DNA from: Epiperipatus broadwayi
Lineage: Eukaryota > Onychophora > Udeonychophora > Euonychophora > Peripatidae
DNA: 64,000 nucleotides
Direction: 5' to 3'
Assembly: GCA_028023455.1 (NCBI GenBank)
Contig: JAQFVV010012397.1
Coordinates: 308,001 to 372,000, forward strand
Each line of letters begins with the position of its first letter. Within the stretch, counting starts at the first letter, position 1. The notes under the pieces were generated by a model, which was not told the origin of the DNA, searched no databases, and saw only the letters and a program-made list of their open reading frames with translations. Of this stretch, positions 1 to 12,987 are shown piece by piece. The translations under genes were made by a program, and so were the position numbers.

Positions 1-191
1 CATGGGTATTGTTGACAGCTCTGCTATCAATAATATTCTCCACTTTGCTCAAACGTGCTGGTTCGTTCATCTAATATTTATAGTATAAGATGATAAATGT
101 ATTATAAATTAGGTTTGAACACAGATAAACCCAGCGAGAAGAGTAGGTTGGATCTCCCTAATTGATCCAACCCGGTACAATATATATATAT
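1..191. other. AT-rich flank ending in a repeat-like terminus
   Basis: No gene is seen. The segment ends with GGTACA directly before an (AT)n run, next to which family A copy 1 starts with TGTAACAGT. By position and form this could be the 3' end of another element with similar termini, but no second copy is visible. Confidence 0.3.
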
Positions 192-1947
192 TGTAACAGT
201 AATTAAAATAACAAGTTCATAAATAAATTTATTAAAAACTAAAAGCTAAAATTAAAAAGGGTTGTTTAATGTATATATATCGCACAGATGGAAAACTTTA
301 AAAGTATTTTTTCTTTTTAAAATAAAAAAGTATTTGAATGTACTTTTTTATAAAAAATAAAAAAAGTAGCATAAATGAAAATGGAAACAGGTATTAATTA
401 ATTCCTACGTAATCTCAAAATGGAAATGATTGTTCTTTTAATTAAACGAAAAGCAAACTAGCCCTTGAAGCTCATATACAATTAAAAAAGTCAGATAGGA
501 GATATAGGTTTAAAAATTAAAAATTGTTTCCCACTCTGAAGCAGAATGACCAATGGAATCACGAAGACAACATGGACCGTAAATGGTGCATAAGGATTTA
601 GTGGCAGATTGATCCGGTGGATTGCTGATAAGAGGTTACGAAAGTATAAAAGGCAAAATAATTGTTGTCGCGGGGCTGACTTTCCGGACAATCAGCTGAG
701 GCCTCCAGATGACGGTTCTTGACCAACTGAATGGCAAGTAGCCGCTCCATTTCAAAGGACAAACAGTCTACAAAAGAGATCATGAAAATGGACAAAACAG
801 ACTCCAGGCAATCTACCATGGAAAGTATGAACTTTTATCATTATAGACTGTTACAATATCTGACTTAAAGAAAATTTCTAAATTAATTTTATGTATAAAT
901 TGGCTAAGTTAATAATCATTTCCATTTTTCTTTCTTTAATAATTTTGTATTAATTATATTATTTGAATGTATTTAAATTTGTTGGGTGTGGACAGCTATA
1001 TACATTCATTAAGTTTATGTTAGTTTAAGGGAGAGTTAAGCTTGGGTTAGTTGTTTCGCAGTTAGATTGGGTTAATGGATTGGATATATTGGTGTAATTA
1101 GTAAATGTAGTATGAAGATCTGCTACATGGAGGATCACCTATATGCTGCACTTGGGAAAAGTAATCCCATTCTTATCGATCATCGGAAGCAGACGTATTC
1201 CCTGCTCCTTGGATCACCTCTTTAGCCTATGGAATGGGATGGTAAGTCAGCAAAAAATGACCACAATCCCTTCCTATGGAGTTTTCTAATGATTTATTTT
1301 ATTGTTCTTCTCACCAGACATATGTAACATTCCTGTACTGAATGAGAGAGTTTCTTCTATAACCATGCTGTTCAGATGTGTATTCCTGACAGTATGGAAC
1401 TGTGCTGTCATATTCATGCTGCATTGAATACATTGATGTATAAGATAGATTGGCGTTAGACTGCGAACTTTTGGCCTAGGATTAAATAAGGGTTATAGAA
1501 TATTTTCTTTTTCGAACGAATCTGTGTAGCACATCGATACTCAACATTATAAAACAAACACTTATTAAAATCCATCTGTGTGAATTTCTAAAATTTAAAT
1601 GTTAAATATAAAAATAATAACAAATCTAAGATCATCTTTATTCCTCAATTTTTAAATATTTATATATGCGTCAATAAATCTTTTTGTGTGTGTTATTTCT
1701 GGCAGTAACTTATTTATTTATTTTATTGAAATTTTTTTTATTAAAATATATTTTAAAAAGTTATATTAAATCTCTGTGTCTCCTTGAGCTAGTGGCAAGG
1801 GCTGATGGTCGTAATAAAATATATATGTAAAAATTAGATCTTAACAGTACATATCTGCCTATTATATAAATTTTCCAAGTTCGAATGGTCTGGTGGCGCC
1901 CTTGCACAGCAGATACAGTAAGACACAAATCTTCCCCGACCATTATA
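192..1947 (+). mobile_element. Family A LTR-like repeat, copy 1
   Basis: Starts TGTAACAGT after an (AT)n run and ends CCATTATA before another. It shares ordered blocks with the copies at 20.2, 27.3, 28.2 and 45.0 kb: TCGCACAGATG near the start, CTAGCCCTTG, a central block with GGATTGGATATATT and CCTATGGAGTTTT, ATCCATCTGTG, and a terminal block with TGGCGCCC. It is shorter than the roughly 2.1-kb best copies, so it has internal deletions. No conserved long reading frame was seen, so the best reading is a solo LTR or a non-autonomous element. The TG start is intact; the CA end has decayed to TA. Confidence 0.6.
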
Positions 1948-2640
1948 ATATATATATATATATGAATTAAAACACATTATTTAATCTGACTGGGATTAAT
2001 TAGGAATAAGTCCTTTCACTTACTAAGTCCATTCACTAAGAATAATAATAATGGCAGCACTTTTACCTTTACTACCATCACCATCTTTTAAGTCTGAAAG
2101 TCCTTGAGGTGCTTAAAATAATAATAACATTGGGATGATCTGTTATGGTCCTAATCAGCTTATTGACCTTCAGGAACTGAGATCCTAGGAATAAGATGTC
2201 CCCTGTTAGTTTCTTCCAATATTTTATGCTTGTTTCCAAAAGTTGCCTCACAGATGATAAAAAAGAGCATGTTCATTTTTTTTCCAGTTTTTATAATTGT
2301 TGTCCTTTTGTTTTTCTGAATTAAGCCCATTGGGAAAAATCCAACTGATGGGTATATTATCAAATTAATCTTGCCTCTGTAAATTTAATTAATATTTTAA
2401 TTCACACTAATTAAATTTCCTCTGTTATCTGAAATTTATTTTTCCTTTTGATAATAATTTATTGTTATGCAATAAATTTTAATTAAATATTTTTTCTTAC
2501 AGCAATTCAAATAATCTTATTCCAGCTAATTATTACTTATTTATTTTATTTATTATTTTCCGTTTCTGTGAATTAAATTCTCATAACTTATTTTATTAAT
2601 ATATATATATATATTTCAATAAAACTTCTTACTCCAAAAA
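1948..2640. other. AT-rich spacer
   Basis: Contains (AT)n and short AAT runs but no recognisable gene. It lies on the 3' side of the minus-strand gypsy element, so an eroded LTR could be present; no LTR boundary could be identified. Confidence 0.3.
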
Positions 2641-2699
2641 AACAGGTTATTATGTTTTACACATATTCTTGTAATTTTTTCAGCTTTTGCCTTTGATAC

Positions 2700-3660
2700 T
2701 GGGGCATGGATGATCTATATTCTTCTGTTGGTGCTATAGATATCTTGTTTTGCATTCCTATTATTGAATCAGCTTCACTACATTCTCAGTCTGTTATTTC
2801 TCTTGAATTACTTTATCAGGTACTGTCAACTATTTTTTGCTTTTACCAAGTTTTGATAATTTCTTCTCTATCTGTTACCAGTGGCCCTAAAACCTGTATG
2901 TCTTCAATGACATGTTGGCAGACATGATTCACATGCCTCCGATATTATGTTCCATTCTGTATTTTAAAGATTATAGTTTGTTTCAATAGTTTCCTAATAA
3001 AAATGTTTGTTCATTTTTGGATGTAATATTGATAGTTTTGAAACAATTTCCTATCTACTCAGGTGAAGATAAAGTTTGTTGCATGTTCATATTATTAATT
3101 TTTCTCCGAGTCTTTTTTAATTTGTTGAATGGCTAAAAAATGGTGTACAGATGTATTTGATGTCTTTATACTTGAAAAAAATCTTTCATTTCTTGAGCAG
3201 TGAACCCAGGGCCATTATCGGAAACAATTATTTCTGGTAATCCATGGCATGAAAAAAATGCCTTCAAATTTTGAAGTTTCCTCAGCATTCATAATTTTCA
3301 CAATGCAATACTTCACTCATTTACAGTATGCATCTAAAAGTATGAGAGGTATTTTCCCAGTGATTGGACCTGAGTGCACCATGTGAAGTCTCTGACATTG
3401 TTTAATTGCTTTAGGTCACTGTGAATACTTCTTGTTTCATATTCATTTTGGACTGACAAGTTGTGCATTTCTTAATGTGTTTCTCAGTGTCAATGGTTAT
3501 CTTTGGCAACCTGATGAAACTAAATAGCTAGTGCATTGGTGTATACAACTCCTGGATGCAGTTCATGCAATAGACTTAGAACTTTTCCTCTGCACTCTAA
3601 TACTACCATTACCGATTACAATAAAATCCTTGCTGACTGATAACTTGTGATGATTTGTCC
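2700..3660 (-). pseudogene. Gypsy integrase remnant
   Basis: Minus-strand translation around 3240-3180 gives VSDNGPGFTAQEMKDFF, the signature around the second catalytic Asp of retroviral-type integrase cores. Downstream text reads as the usual contact region ending in a THPF-like stretch, broken by stops. The fragment lies downstream of RNase H, as expected for Ty3/gypsy pol. It is interrupted many times and cannot encode an enzyme. Confidence 0.7.
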
Positions 3661-3799
3661 AAAAAAGCAGTTTCAAGGCAATGTGGTTTCATAGGTGGCT
3701 AGCTATTTCTAATCCAGCCTATCAATAGCTGATAACTTTTATTGGCCCTTGTCCATTTTGTTACTGTATTTTCTGACTGTAGAACTATATAATTAATTT

Positions 3800-4171
3800 C
3801 TATTTTGTTACTCCATGTTTCATCTTTGTCTGGATTTCTAGACAATGCAACAGCATGTGGAATTTCTTTCCCTTTTTTATATAACAACTGGTTATCATGA
3901 TGACAATATGTTTCTCTATCCCAACAAGTCTACTCAATTGGTTAAATGCTAGGTTATTGTTTACTAATATTCTCAATAACAACTTGTGGTTACTATTTGT
4001 ATATTCATGAAATTTCTTTAAGTTGAACATAATAGCCAAGACCCCTTTGTCAATCTGTCTATAATTTTTCACAGCTTTAGAAAGGGTCCTTGATACATAG
4101 GGCCATTTGGCATTGTAACATGAATAACACAAAACTGCCCCCACACCCCATTCTGAAATGTCCATTGCCAC
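3800..4171 (-). pseudogene. Gypsy RNase H remnant (open for 123 codons)
   Basis: The minus-strand frame begins MAMDISEWGVGAVL and continues PYVSRTLSKAVKNYRQIDKG, the classic gypsy RNase H opening, in which D-x-S-x-x-G-x-G-A-V-L carries the first catalytic Asp and the Glu is expected in the later Q-x-D-K-E motif. Here the Lys of that motif is followed by Gly where Glu is usual (QIDKGVLAI), so a catalytic acid appears lost. The frame runs out before the family's usual end. It belongs to the gypsy element above. Confidence 0.75.
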
Positions 4172-4199
4172 ACTTCAAAATTATTATCAAAATGAACCA

Positions 4200-5050
4200 G
4201 TAATTTCTCTGAGGATAGTAGAGTTTTGATTTGTGTAAAAGCTTCCTCAAAGCTTTTTAGCCACTGCCAGTTCTGTTTTTTTTAATAATTCATACAAAGA
4301 TTTTGCTACATGAGCTTTTTTTTGTAAAAAGGGTTTGAAATAGTTTATCAAACTCAGGAAATACCTAGAGTCCTTTAATGTTTCTGGGTTTAGCCACATA
4401 TTCTATGGCTCTTATTTTCTTGGGCGATAGTTGACTTGTCTGAGATTTTTATGTCGTGGAAATACTAATTTCTTCATGTTTCACATGCTTTTCTGAACAT
4501 TTAACTTGACTCTGAATCTCTACAAATTTTGCATACTTTACCCAGTCTTTGATGAAACATCTCTTCCAAGCATGCTGTTATAATATGTATGTCATCAAAG
4601 TAAAGTATTAGACCATCTAATCTCTAAAGAAACATTAATTTTTACTTGAAACATGTTCAGCCCCGCTGAAATACTGAATGGTAGCCAATTGCATTTAAAT
4701 AATCCCACAAGAGATGTTAGAATTAATATTTTCCGCTGACTTGTTCATCATCAGTATTTCATGAAAAGTGGAATTTAGATCTAGTTTCATGAAATGTGAT
4801 GCGTTTTGCAGACTGGCCAATACACCTCTTACATTAGACAGAGATGCCTCTTAGCACATATTTATTTATTGTCATCCTATAATTCCCACATATTCGAATT
4901 TGACCATTGGGTTTTGTTATTACAACTATAGGCATGGCCCAATCTGATGTTTTACCAATGTTAATACCCCCTTTTTTACCAATCTCTGAATTTTCTACTC
5001 AACTTTGGTTTTGCATGAATGGGATTTTTCTCATACACAAATAGACATGC
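4200..5050 (-). pseudogene. Gypsy reverse transcriptase remnant
   Basis: Minus-strand translation near 4990-4850 gives [20 protein letters not shown], the conserved fingers region. Near 4615-4580 it gives LILYFDDIHII, the YxDD catalytic box with Phe at the x position. Frames shift several times between these motifs, so only a relic remains. Order and spacing relative to RNase H agree with Ty3/gypsy pol. Confidence 0.75.
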
Positions 5051-5490
5051 ATTTTCAACTCAATGTCTTCCAGGCCCATTGATATTATACCCAATTCGTC
5101 ACTGAATAAATCTTAGATATGTATTTTAAATTTCTTGTTCAAGGAAATTTTTTTTAACAATACTAACTTGAATTCATATCATGTAGAATCATTCCCTTCT
5201 TATTATGGAGCTAATTTTCCCTTTTATAATATACAGTGGTAATTTAATAATTTTCTTACACTAACTAATTGGTGATTTTACTCATCCCAGTAATTTCAGT
5301 GCAGTCCTGATCTTAAGCCTTAACATCTATTTTTTCTATTTGAATATCAGTGTCAGGAGCTGTTACTATGCTCCAATCTATCTTGGACATTACTGATATC
5401 CTTAGCCACTATCTATCTCTATTCTAATCTCTTTTCTATAAATTTGCATTTTCATCATGAATTGTTGTCATCCCTGAACTTTCATGTTTT

Positions 5491-5787
5491 TTACAACAAG
5501 AGCATTAACGGGTTTATCTCCCCATTTTTCTGCATCTGAGATTTTCTTGGGATCTTTCCATTCCCAACCTTCTTATAAACACATTCCAAATGCCCCTTAC
5601 TTCCACATTTAAAACATTTTTTTTGTTTCCACTTGCAATTTTTTGCTCTATGATCTATTTTTCCACAGCAGAAGCATGTGGCTTTATTTCCCTTTTCATA
5701 TTTCCACTTTTTGCAGGTTAGTATATTTTTTATATATCCTAAAAACTCCAGTATTAATCTTATCTTCCAGTTTAGATTTATAAGCAT
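5491..5787 (-). pseudogene. Gag nucleocapsid with CCHC zinc knuckles
   Basis: A 98-codon minus-strand frame with one canonical CX2CX4HX4C knuckle (CFCCGKIDHRAKNC) followed by a second, CFKCGSKGHLEC, in which only two residues separate His from the last Cys. Many Lys residues flank the knuckles, as in RNA-binding nucleocapsid domains. It sits 5' of the RT remnant on the same strand, so it is the gag end of the same element. The rest of gag and the protease were not recognised. Confidence 0.7.
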
Positions 5788-5930
5788 GACTGTGCTCTAA
5801 AAATTAGCTCGTAAGCTATTCTTTTCTTGATAACAATTTCATATGTTAGATCAGCCCTTTCTGCTTCATGCTTATTTCCAATGGTTACCTCAAAGATGAC
5901 AATGAATACTAACTATTAAGGGTTCCCATA

Positions 5931-7879
5931 AAGAAATTAAGAAAGTCAGTCAGTACATCAAAGAAACCCAAAATAGAAGAGACCATTTCCAAGAGAATTG
6001 GGATTTAAATCTAATTCAAATTATCTTCCAGATTCTGAAAGAACTTGGTGGCATCCAATTCAACATGAGATGAACATTAAAATCTTGTGGTACCTTTTCT
6101 CCAGCATTTAAGTATTATTGTCTGTTGGTTATAATATATATATATATTATAACTGGTTGGGTTACTTGGCACACAGCAACATATTGTGTGTGTGCATATA
6201 TATATAAAGTTGAAAGGAAAAGTAGAAATAAACAGACATAAATTTTTGCAGATATTTTCTACATTTCACTTGGAATAATAATGACTGTAAAGGGTTAAAT
6301 AACTCTGAATTTAAAACAGAATTTTATTACAAATTAAAACATTTAAAAATAAATATTAATATTGTATTATTGCTATTCTGATTTTAAAATTTAAAAACAA
6401 GGATGTTTTTAATAATTGTAAAAATTTCTATTATGTATTTTTGAAGTATTTTAATTAATTGGTAAATTTCTGTAAATAAAAATATGTATATCACACTTTG
6501 ATAAAAATTTCAGACTTGTTTTCAAAAGAAATTCGAGATAAATAAAACTTTGCTTTTAATTAAAGTGTTTTTTTCACCTCCAAATATTTTATAAAAGGGC
6601 TGATAAAAATATCAGTTCATTCTGGCTCTAAATATTTTGAGAGCAATGGCCAAATTGATCAGTTGCAAAAGTTTGGCTAATAATTTTTAGAGAAGCAGCT
6701 GGATCATCGCTAGCTACAAAGTTGGTTACAATATTTTGTTGTAGCTTGTTAAAGTTTGCAGCAATTGGTTTTAGAGGGCTAGAGAGATGGCTGGCCAATT
6801 TATACAGCACTCCCATAGATGTAGTTGAAGTCAAGGCAGGAAAACCAGCAGCAGTCTATTGGTTCTATGAATTCACATGGAGGAAAATGACTTGTGTTGA
6901 AATGCATAGCCTCAAAAGTGTTCTGAGAAAATAGTTTGGTAACCTGAAGCTCATCAAGCCCTAAACAGAAGGGATCTCATGGCAAGCCCACAAATTCTTT
7001 GAATACCTTTCCTGATGCTGACAATTATCTAGATTATGCCTATTTTGATGAACTAAAAACCAAGCTGTCCAGAGAAACCTATTTGCTCAAGAAGTAATTA
7101 TACATATGCTGATGTATTTATATGCAGAAAAGCACAAATAAATATATATATATAGCTGGTGAGTTAGTTTAAAATCCTTAAAATGACATAAATTTATAAC
7201 TTAAAGTAAAAACAAAATAATTTATTTGCATCATACATCTAAATGGGACATAATCAATTATATAAATATATATTGTAAAGAAGTTATTTTAATATTCCTT
7301 AACATTTTTAAACCTATATTTTTAAATTTTAAAACTATATGATTAATGGTGACATGGGATTGTGATATAATTTAAAACAAGTAACTAATTTTTCCTTGAA
7401 TTAAAAAAAAATTGCAAAAATATTATTTTAAAATCTATTTTTTTTAAATAATGCAAGCATAATTTTGTTTGAATTAAAATCAAAAAAGCAAATCTTTTAG
7501 ATTAATTTAAAAGCATATGATAATAAATTAATCAACAATCAAAAAGTGACCTGCCATAAAATTGACTTTATTTCCTTTAAAAAAAAAAGAAAACTATAAT
7601 TAGTTAAGAGTAACCTGATGAAAAGCATATCTTTTTTAGAGTAATCTGTCAAAAAGTATTATATCTGCTGGAGGATTTAACTTTTATCAGTGGTCAAAAA
7701 AAATTGACTTTATTTCTTTTTTAAAAAGAAGTAAAAGAAACTGTAATAATTAAAGATACAATTTGATTTTATTAATATACATGGGTATGTGTGAATTTAA
7801 TATATTTTAACCAAAAAATTAACTATGAAAAATATATTACTGTAACAAGTTAAAATAGGTAAACGACAGTATGCATATA
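5931..7879. other. Spacer with an unidentified coding-like patch
   Basis: Mostly AT-rich. At about 6600-7100 the composition is less AT-rich and both strands are open for about 70 codons (6628-6834 minus, 6722-6934 plus). The plus frame is followed by further coding-like but interrupted text. No family was recognised; a retrocopied gene fragment is possible. The rest (7.1-7.9 kb) shows short poly-A and poly-T runs only. Confidence 0.3.
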
Positions 7880-8180
7880 TACATGCACATGCATATATGT
7901 AAAATTTTAATCTTTTATTGTATAATGATTTAAATATGTCTAGGAATTATACTGCACATGTCTGTGCATATACAGATGAGTATCAAATAGACATGTAAAA
8001 TTTAATATTTTTTTATTAAATGGTAATTCAATTATGTCCATTCATAAATTGTGCCGCACTCTGTTTGCATATATATAAATCATTGAGTGTCAAAAAGGAC
8101 ATATAAGTAAAATTTCATCATTTTTTTTTATTATTATTAAATATGAATTCAAACATGTTCATTTTATACCAAGTCCACAT
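7880..8180. repeat. Degenerate tandem repeat, about 115-base unit
   Basis: About three diverged units share an order of features: a CACATG/GCATAT core, then a GACATGTAAAATTT-like block, then an A/T run and ATTCAA-TATGTCCATT. Units begin near 7885, 7950 and 8060. No coding content. Confidence 0.4.
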
Positions 8181-8429
8181 GCCTGCATGCTGAATGGGTT
8201 TTATGTAAACCTAGTAAAACCATAAATGTAAATCATAATGTAATAACTTGAATTTTGTAAATCACATATATGTAAATAACAATGTAATAATTTTTGTTAT
8301 TATTGTATGTTAATCAAAATCAGAAGGCATCTACTTGTAAAGTCATAGCATAATGACCTTAATATCATTTTATATATATATATTGTTATTAATAAACTTG
8401 AATTCAATTGTTAAAATTGTAATAAATCA

Positions 8430-9110
8430 TTTCTTGATCACCATAACAGTAATAGAGCTTATATTCTCTGAGCTAAATTCAAGCACAGGATGAGTATATA
8501 AATGGGGATGTACTTAGTGCTTAAGGGGCATCCAGTATAGATCAATTAATCATCATCCTGTTGGCACATAAGATTATATTCTTTAAATCACATGCACTAC
8601 ATTTTATTTACTTTAGTCTATTAGAAATAAGTTTATAGTTGGCCAGTACATTAATGGTACTAAGTGGCCAGAGCATTGATGTTGATCAGCTGTTTTTAGT
8701 ATCCCAGCATTATTTAGATTTTTCTGGTTATGTACTCTAATGGGTGAGCACTTAGTTGGTGCATCCAAGTTACATTTAAATAATTGCCCAAGTTGGCAAA
8801 GGCTAAATAGTTGGACTGGTCTACAGAAGACTCATTTCCAATCCAGTCACCAGATTGACTGTTGATTTATATTTTTTATTGTTCAATCCAGTCACCAGAT
8901 TGACTCTTGATTTATATGCTGATGTATTTGATTATTGATCATTCATGATGATAAATGATTATTTCTTTATTTTGAGTATTACTTATACTTATTGACAATG
9001 CTAGTGTATGGTTAATTATAATCATAACTGATCTTTTCTGATCTAACTGGCCGATCTCTCAATGATGTCTCAGAGATTTTATATTCTCATGCTCGTTAAT
9101 ATATAAAATT
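8430..9110 (+). repeat. Family D dispersed repeat, plus copy
   Basis: A block of about 0.6-0.7 kb that recurs in reverse orientation at 54960-55640. Shared landmarks in order: CTGAGCTAAATT, GGGGCATCCAG, ACATGCACTACATTT, AGTTGGCCAGTACATTAATG, AATCCAGTCACCAGATTGAC, TCATGATGA and TTATATTCTCATG. AATCCAGTCACCAGATTGAC is itself present twice in this copy, 46 bases apart. No open frame is conserved between copies; class unknown. Confidence 0.6.
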
Positions 9111-9310
9111 GCTTATATATTTTAGGATATTAACATTACTTTATATCTCTTACTTTAAATCTCTCATTACTTAATTAAAAATTACCTAAATCATTATTAG
9201 AATTATTTTATTTGGTAAAGATTGTCATTCAAACCCTGTATCTCCCCCATTTGTTACAATGTATATATATATATATAAATAAATAAAATGTCCACTAATA
9301 TTAATAATAC

Positions 9311-9764
9311 AATAGCGAAACTTAAATATATTCCAAATAACGGTAAATAATTTATAATATGATATAAATAAAAACTCATAGAGAAATATTTTCGATTCTA
9401 TTCATAATCATTATAACTCAACTTTCAAAATGATAGGAATTGTAATTTTAAATTTGATTTTGATATAAAAAAGATAAAAATTTTAGGCCAAGAGAGAATG
9501 AAAAAAGAAAAATTAAATAGGCAGTTTTTATTAGTAGGTATAAAAATACGATAATACATAGACAATCAGCAAATGTTAGGATTAATGAACTGTGGGATAT
9601 TTAAATCGACATGTGTTTCTGGTTGGTAATAGATGATTCTATTTTGACAGTTGAGTTGATAATGATTATGAATATAATTGAAAATATTTCTCTATGAGTT
9701 TTTATTTATATTATATTATAAATTGTTTACCGTTATTTGGAATATATTTAAGTTTCATTATATA
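9311..9764. mobile_element. Fold-back MITE with about 117-base inverted ends
   Basis: Left arm about 9316-9433, right arm about 9648-9760. The outer ends read GAAACTTAAATATATTCC inward on both sides, and the arms remain alignable to CTCAACTTTCAAAAT. A spacer of roughly 215 bases lies between. The element sits close to (TA)n runs on both sides, so the exact ends and target duplication are ambiguous. No transposase is encoded. Confidence 0.65.
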
Positions 9765-9994
9765 TATATATAATGTAAGGGTAGCTTACAACCTTGTTAT
9801 ACCATCTCAGATTAACACACATTACCAAATTGTACATGTTAAACATTTGATTTGTTAGTGATTAAAACACTTAATGCCACACCAAAATTATAAAATTATA
9901 AATACTCAAACTAAACACTCCAAAAAATTCAGTCAAAGATATATGTAGACTAACATCAAAACTAAAAAAAACTAGTTTTGTATATCATAAACTA

Positions 9995-10110
9995 AACCAG
10001 ATAAATAATAGAGATGTTTGATAAAAATGCATAAATTAATGACCTAATCTCAAATTATAATAATAGAGTTGTTTGACAAGATGCATAAAATATTGATCTA
10101 ATCTCAAATC
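9995..10110. repeat. Two-unit tandem duplication
   Basis: Two diverged copies of a roughly 57-base unit containing ATAATAGAG-TGTTTGA-AA-ATGCATAAA and CTAATCTCAAAT. Confidence 0.45.
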
Positions 10111-10752
10111 AGTCACTGGGTGACGAATTGTAAAAATGAAATTAAAACTTTAATAAATAATTGTTTTAGCCCAATTTCTATAAATAAAATCTACAACAAT
10201 AGGAAATCATATCAATGTATAGGAAAATGCAAGATTCAACACACCAACACTTGGGAATGAATTAATATCATTTCCAAACTAAATATTATATAAAAATAGT
10301 TCGAATCTTCATCTTTTCTTTTTCAAAATAATGCTTTTGCTAAATAAAAGTCAACCTTGTCATACTTAAACTTCAAATGCAATAAAATGAACATATATAT
10401 TTAAAATGAAATAGATTTTGAATAGCACTGAAGTAATTAGAAAGCCAAACCAGAAATTAAATTCAAAATTAATAAGTAAACCTAAATGATTTTTTTTAAT
10501 TTTATTTTAAGAAACATTAACTCTATTCGTGCACAAGGAGAAAGAAAGTAAATAATCATTAATAACTGAGGAAAAGAAGCAAAATAATTCTTATATATAT
10601 ATCACTATTTAATGCAAAACTGGAATTACATGAAATCTATATATGATGTAGATCACTGTACAATGTTTTCTGGCTCAAGTAACGATGCCATAGGGGCGAA
10701 CATCATTTTTGGAGCCATGAAAGCACCGTGATTTCACTTATATATTGCCACA

Positions 10753-10962
10753 ATGCCTAAGGAAGGATCTACTATCTTTGTAGAAATGCCTGCGTATGAA
10801 TCAAAAGAAATCCACTGGAGAAGAGCATTGTCCTATTATCCCAAACATAATTATACCATTTTCCAAAAGAGCAGTATGTTATTGTTATACACGGAAATCA
10901 GTCTTAAAAAGGATGGACTGATAATAATGAAGAACATTCCCAGCAAACTCATCAGACTTTAA
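10753..10962 (+). CDS. Unidentified 69-codon frame
   Basis: Starts MPKEGSTIFVEMPAYESKEI and ends in a stop. It is in-frame open for only a few codons upstream of the Met. Amino-acid composition is protein-like (Trp, Pro and charged residues) compared with the Phe/Ile/Lys/Tyr-rich chance frames nearby, but no family is recognised and no splice structure was evident. It could be an exon, a transposon fragment or chance. Confidence 0.2.
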   Translation: MPKEGSTIFVEMPAYESKEIHWRRALSYYPKHNYTIFQKSSMLLLYTEISLKKDGLIIMKNIPSKLIRL

Positions 10963-12987
10963 CCAACATAATTGATTGGAAATTTTGATTTTTGTTTTTT
11001 ATTATTGTTATTTTTTTCATTTATTTTTGTTTCTATACTTGGAAGCAGAAGTGTCTAAATCTCAGAAAAGTTCATTTTAAGAATAAGAAGGGTGGGCAGC
11101 AGTTAAGGTTTAATTAAGCTTTTTTTATTATTATTAAATAAAATTTAGGTCAGCCTGTCCTCCCATGGAGGAATGAAAAGAGGTAAAATTTTGAAAATAT
11201 TTTACATTAAGTACTACACTAAATACAGAACATAATTCTTTATTAGTTGTTATCCATTAACTAACATTTTGTTGTGTTCCTTTTTCGTTTTTCAGTATAA
11301 TTGACTAACATTCTTGTGTGGACATTCTTTCCTATTAATATTTGAGGTATTCATAGATAAGGAAGAATCCCAAGAAGTTCAAAAGCTATCAACATGAACT
11401 GGGTAAGGATAATCATTTAAATGTGACTGTAAATAGTGTTGATTTAGCCATTCAGATTCACAATCTTACAAAATTATTTTTTTTTATATGTATGCATTTG
11501 TAAATAATTGGTAACAAATACATGAATTTCTACCATAGGTTAGCAATAAGGATTTTCATTATTTTAAATAACAATATGGTAGAAGCTCATCCTTGGAACA
11601 GCTGATTATATAACTCATTGTTGTTAAACTATTTTATTTTTTTTGTTGTCATTCAATAAATGTTACAGAATTTATTATTTTAATTTGGTCTCTAGTTCAT
11701 AATTATTATATAGCTCATCATCATTATTATCACAAGTATTATCACAAATAGGCATTCACATCAATTAGTATAATAGTCTTGAATATGTATACGCACACCT
11801 TATTCCATGTATGGTGTTATTAGAGAATATTTAGAGTTTGGATAATCACTCGTCATCTATATAGAAATGCAATAATTACTGACCAATGCAATTTTGTTCC
11901 CTGTTAAAAGAGTCTATAGTAATTACTCCCTGAGTTTGAATATTGTGGTATAACAGAGCCAGGAAGGGGTAAGAACTGGATGAAACTAACCCAAATTGCA
12001 TCTAAGTTAATAAAAATATAGAGCTAATCCATTGGAAGAAGATACTATCATAGGTTACGTATTTCATCACATAATCATTTGCATCCTATCCAAAGATGCA
12101 ATGTCTAACCATAGTAAGATTCATCCCCTCTCTCTCCTAAGCAATCCACCGGCCTGTTACAATATATATCACATGCCAAAAACTAAAGTCATCACTATAA
12201 TTAACTACAGGCAATTTACAATAAAATCGCTAGCCAAAATCAAATTTAAAAAATCACTCTGATAGTAATAATTTAATTTTGGATTGGCATATCACCCAAT
12301 GTATGTAAAATCAATTTAAACTGTAACCAGTGTATGATTACAATAAGTTTAAGTTAAATTAACATAAAATAATAAAGTGCAGTAGCACTTTCACTTACTG
12401 CCATATATAATCATTATTAATTACTACTACACACAATATCAGATACAAATAATTCCCAAACACATTTTACATGTTAACGCTCATGTTTCACAAATTTTAT
12501 TAATTTGTCTCTTAATAAAAATAGTTTATTATATTTTTGTGATTCTTCTCTGCATGAGAAATTTTTGTCTTGATCCAAATTAAATATTAACTGCTTTAAG
12601 TACAAATATATAAAGATTCTTTAAGTGCTTTAATTCTTTTATACAATTGATATTCTTTAAATCTCTTTTTTCAGTAAACACTGAGACAATATTATACTTC
12701 ACAAAGGCAAATAATTTTATACATAATATTACTATGATGCTCTTTATCAATGCTCTCTTTAAAATTCTTAAATACAATTTCTATTTAATTTAGATAAAAT
12801 AAAAACATTGCAAGAAGAGAATCTATTTTTATTGAGAGGAAGTAATTTGGTTAATAGATACAGAGCTAATGTGAAAATTCACAAAGTATGTGAAAATTAT
12901 GAAAAATGTATTATAGGAAATTATGTGCTTCCAATTTTATGTTTGTAATATGATAATATTGTTAATTTAGAAATAGATGTCACCTAC
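10963..12987. other. Intergenic or intronic AT-rich DNA
   Basis: No exon, RNA gene or element was recognised. It lies 3' of the CCP exon at 12988 on the minus strand and might hold an intron or the 3' end of that gene. Confidence 0.4.

Larger units (their letters stand above)
2641..5930 (-). mobile_element. Decayed Ty3/gypsy-type LTR retrotransposon, internal region
   Basis: Reading the minus strand, remnants occur in gag-pol order: CCHC nucleocapsid (about 5.7 kb), reverse transcriptase (5.0-4.2 kb), RNase H (4.17-3.8 kb) and integrase (3.7-2.7 kb). RNase H before integrase is the Ty3/gypsy order. Many stops and frameshifts break the frame, so the element is dead. No flanking LTR pair could be defined. 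The individual domains are listed separately. Confidence 0.8.

Noticed and set aside
1890-1905. TGGCGCCC as a retroviral-type tRNA-Lys primer binding site
   Set aside because: It is inside the terminal block of family A in all copies, not just downstream of an LTR, and the following bases do not match a tRNA 3' end beyond this octamer.
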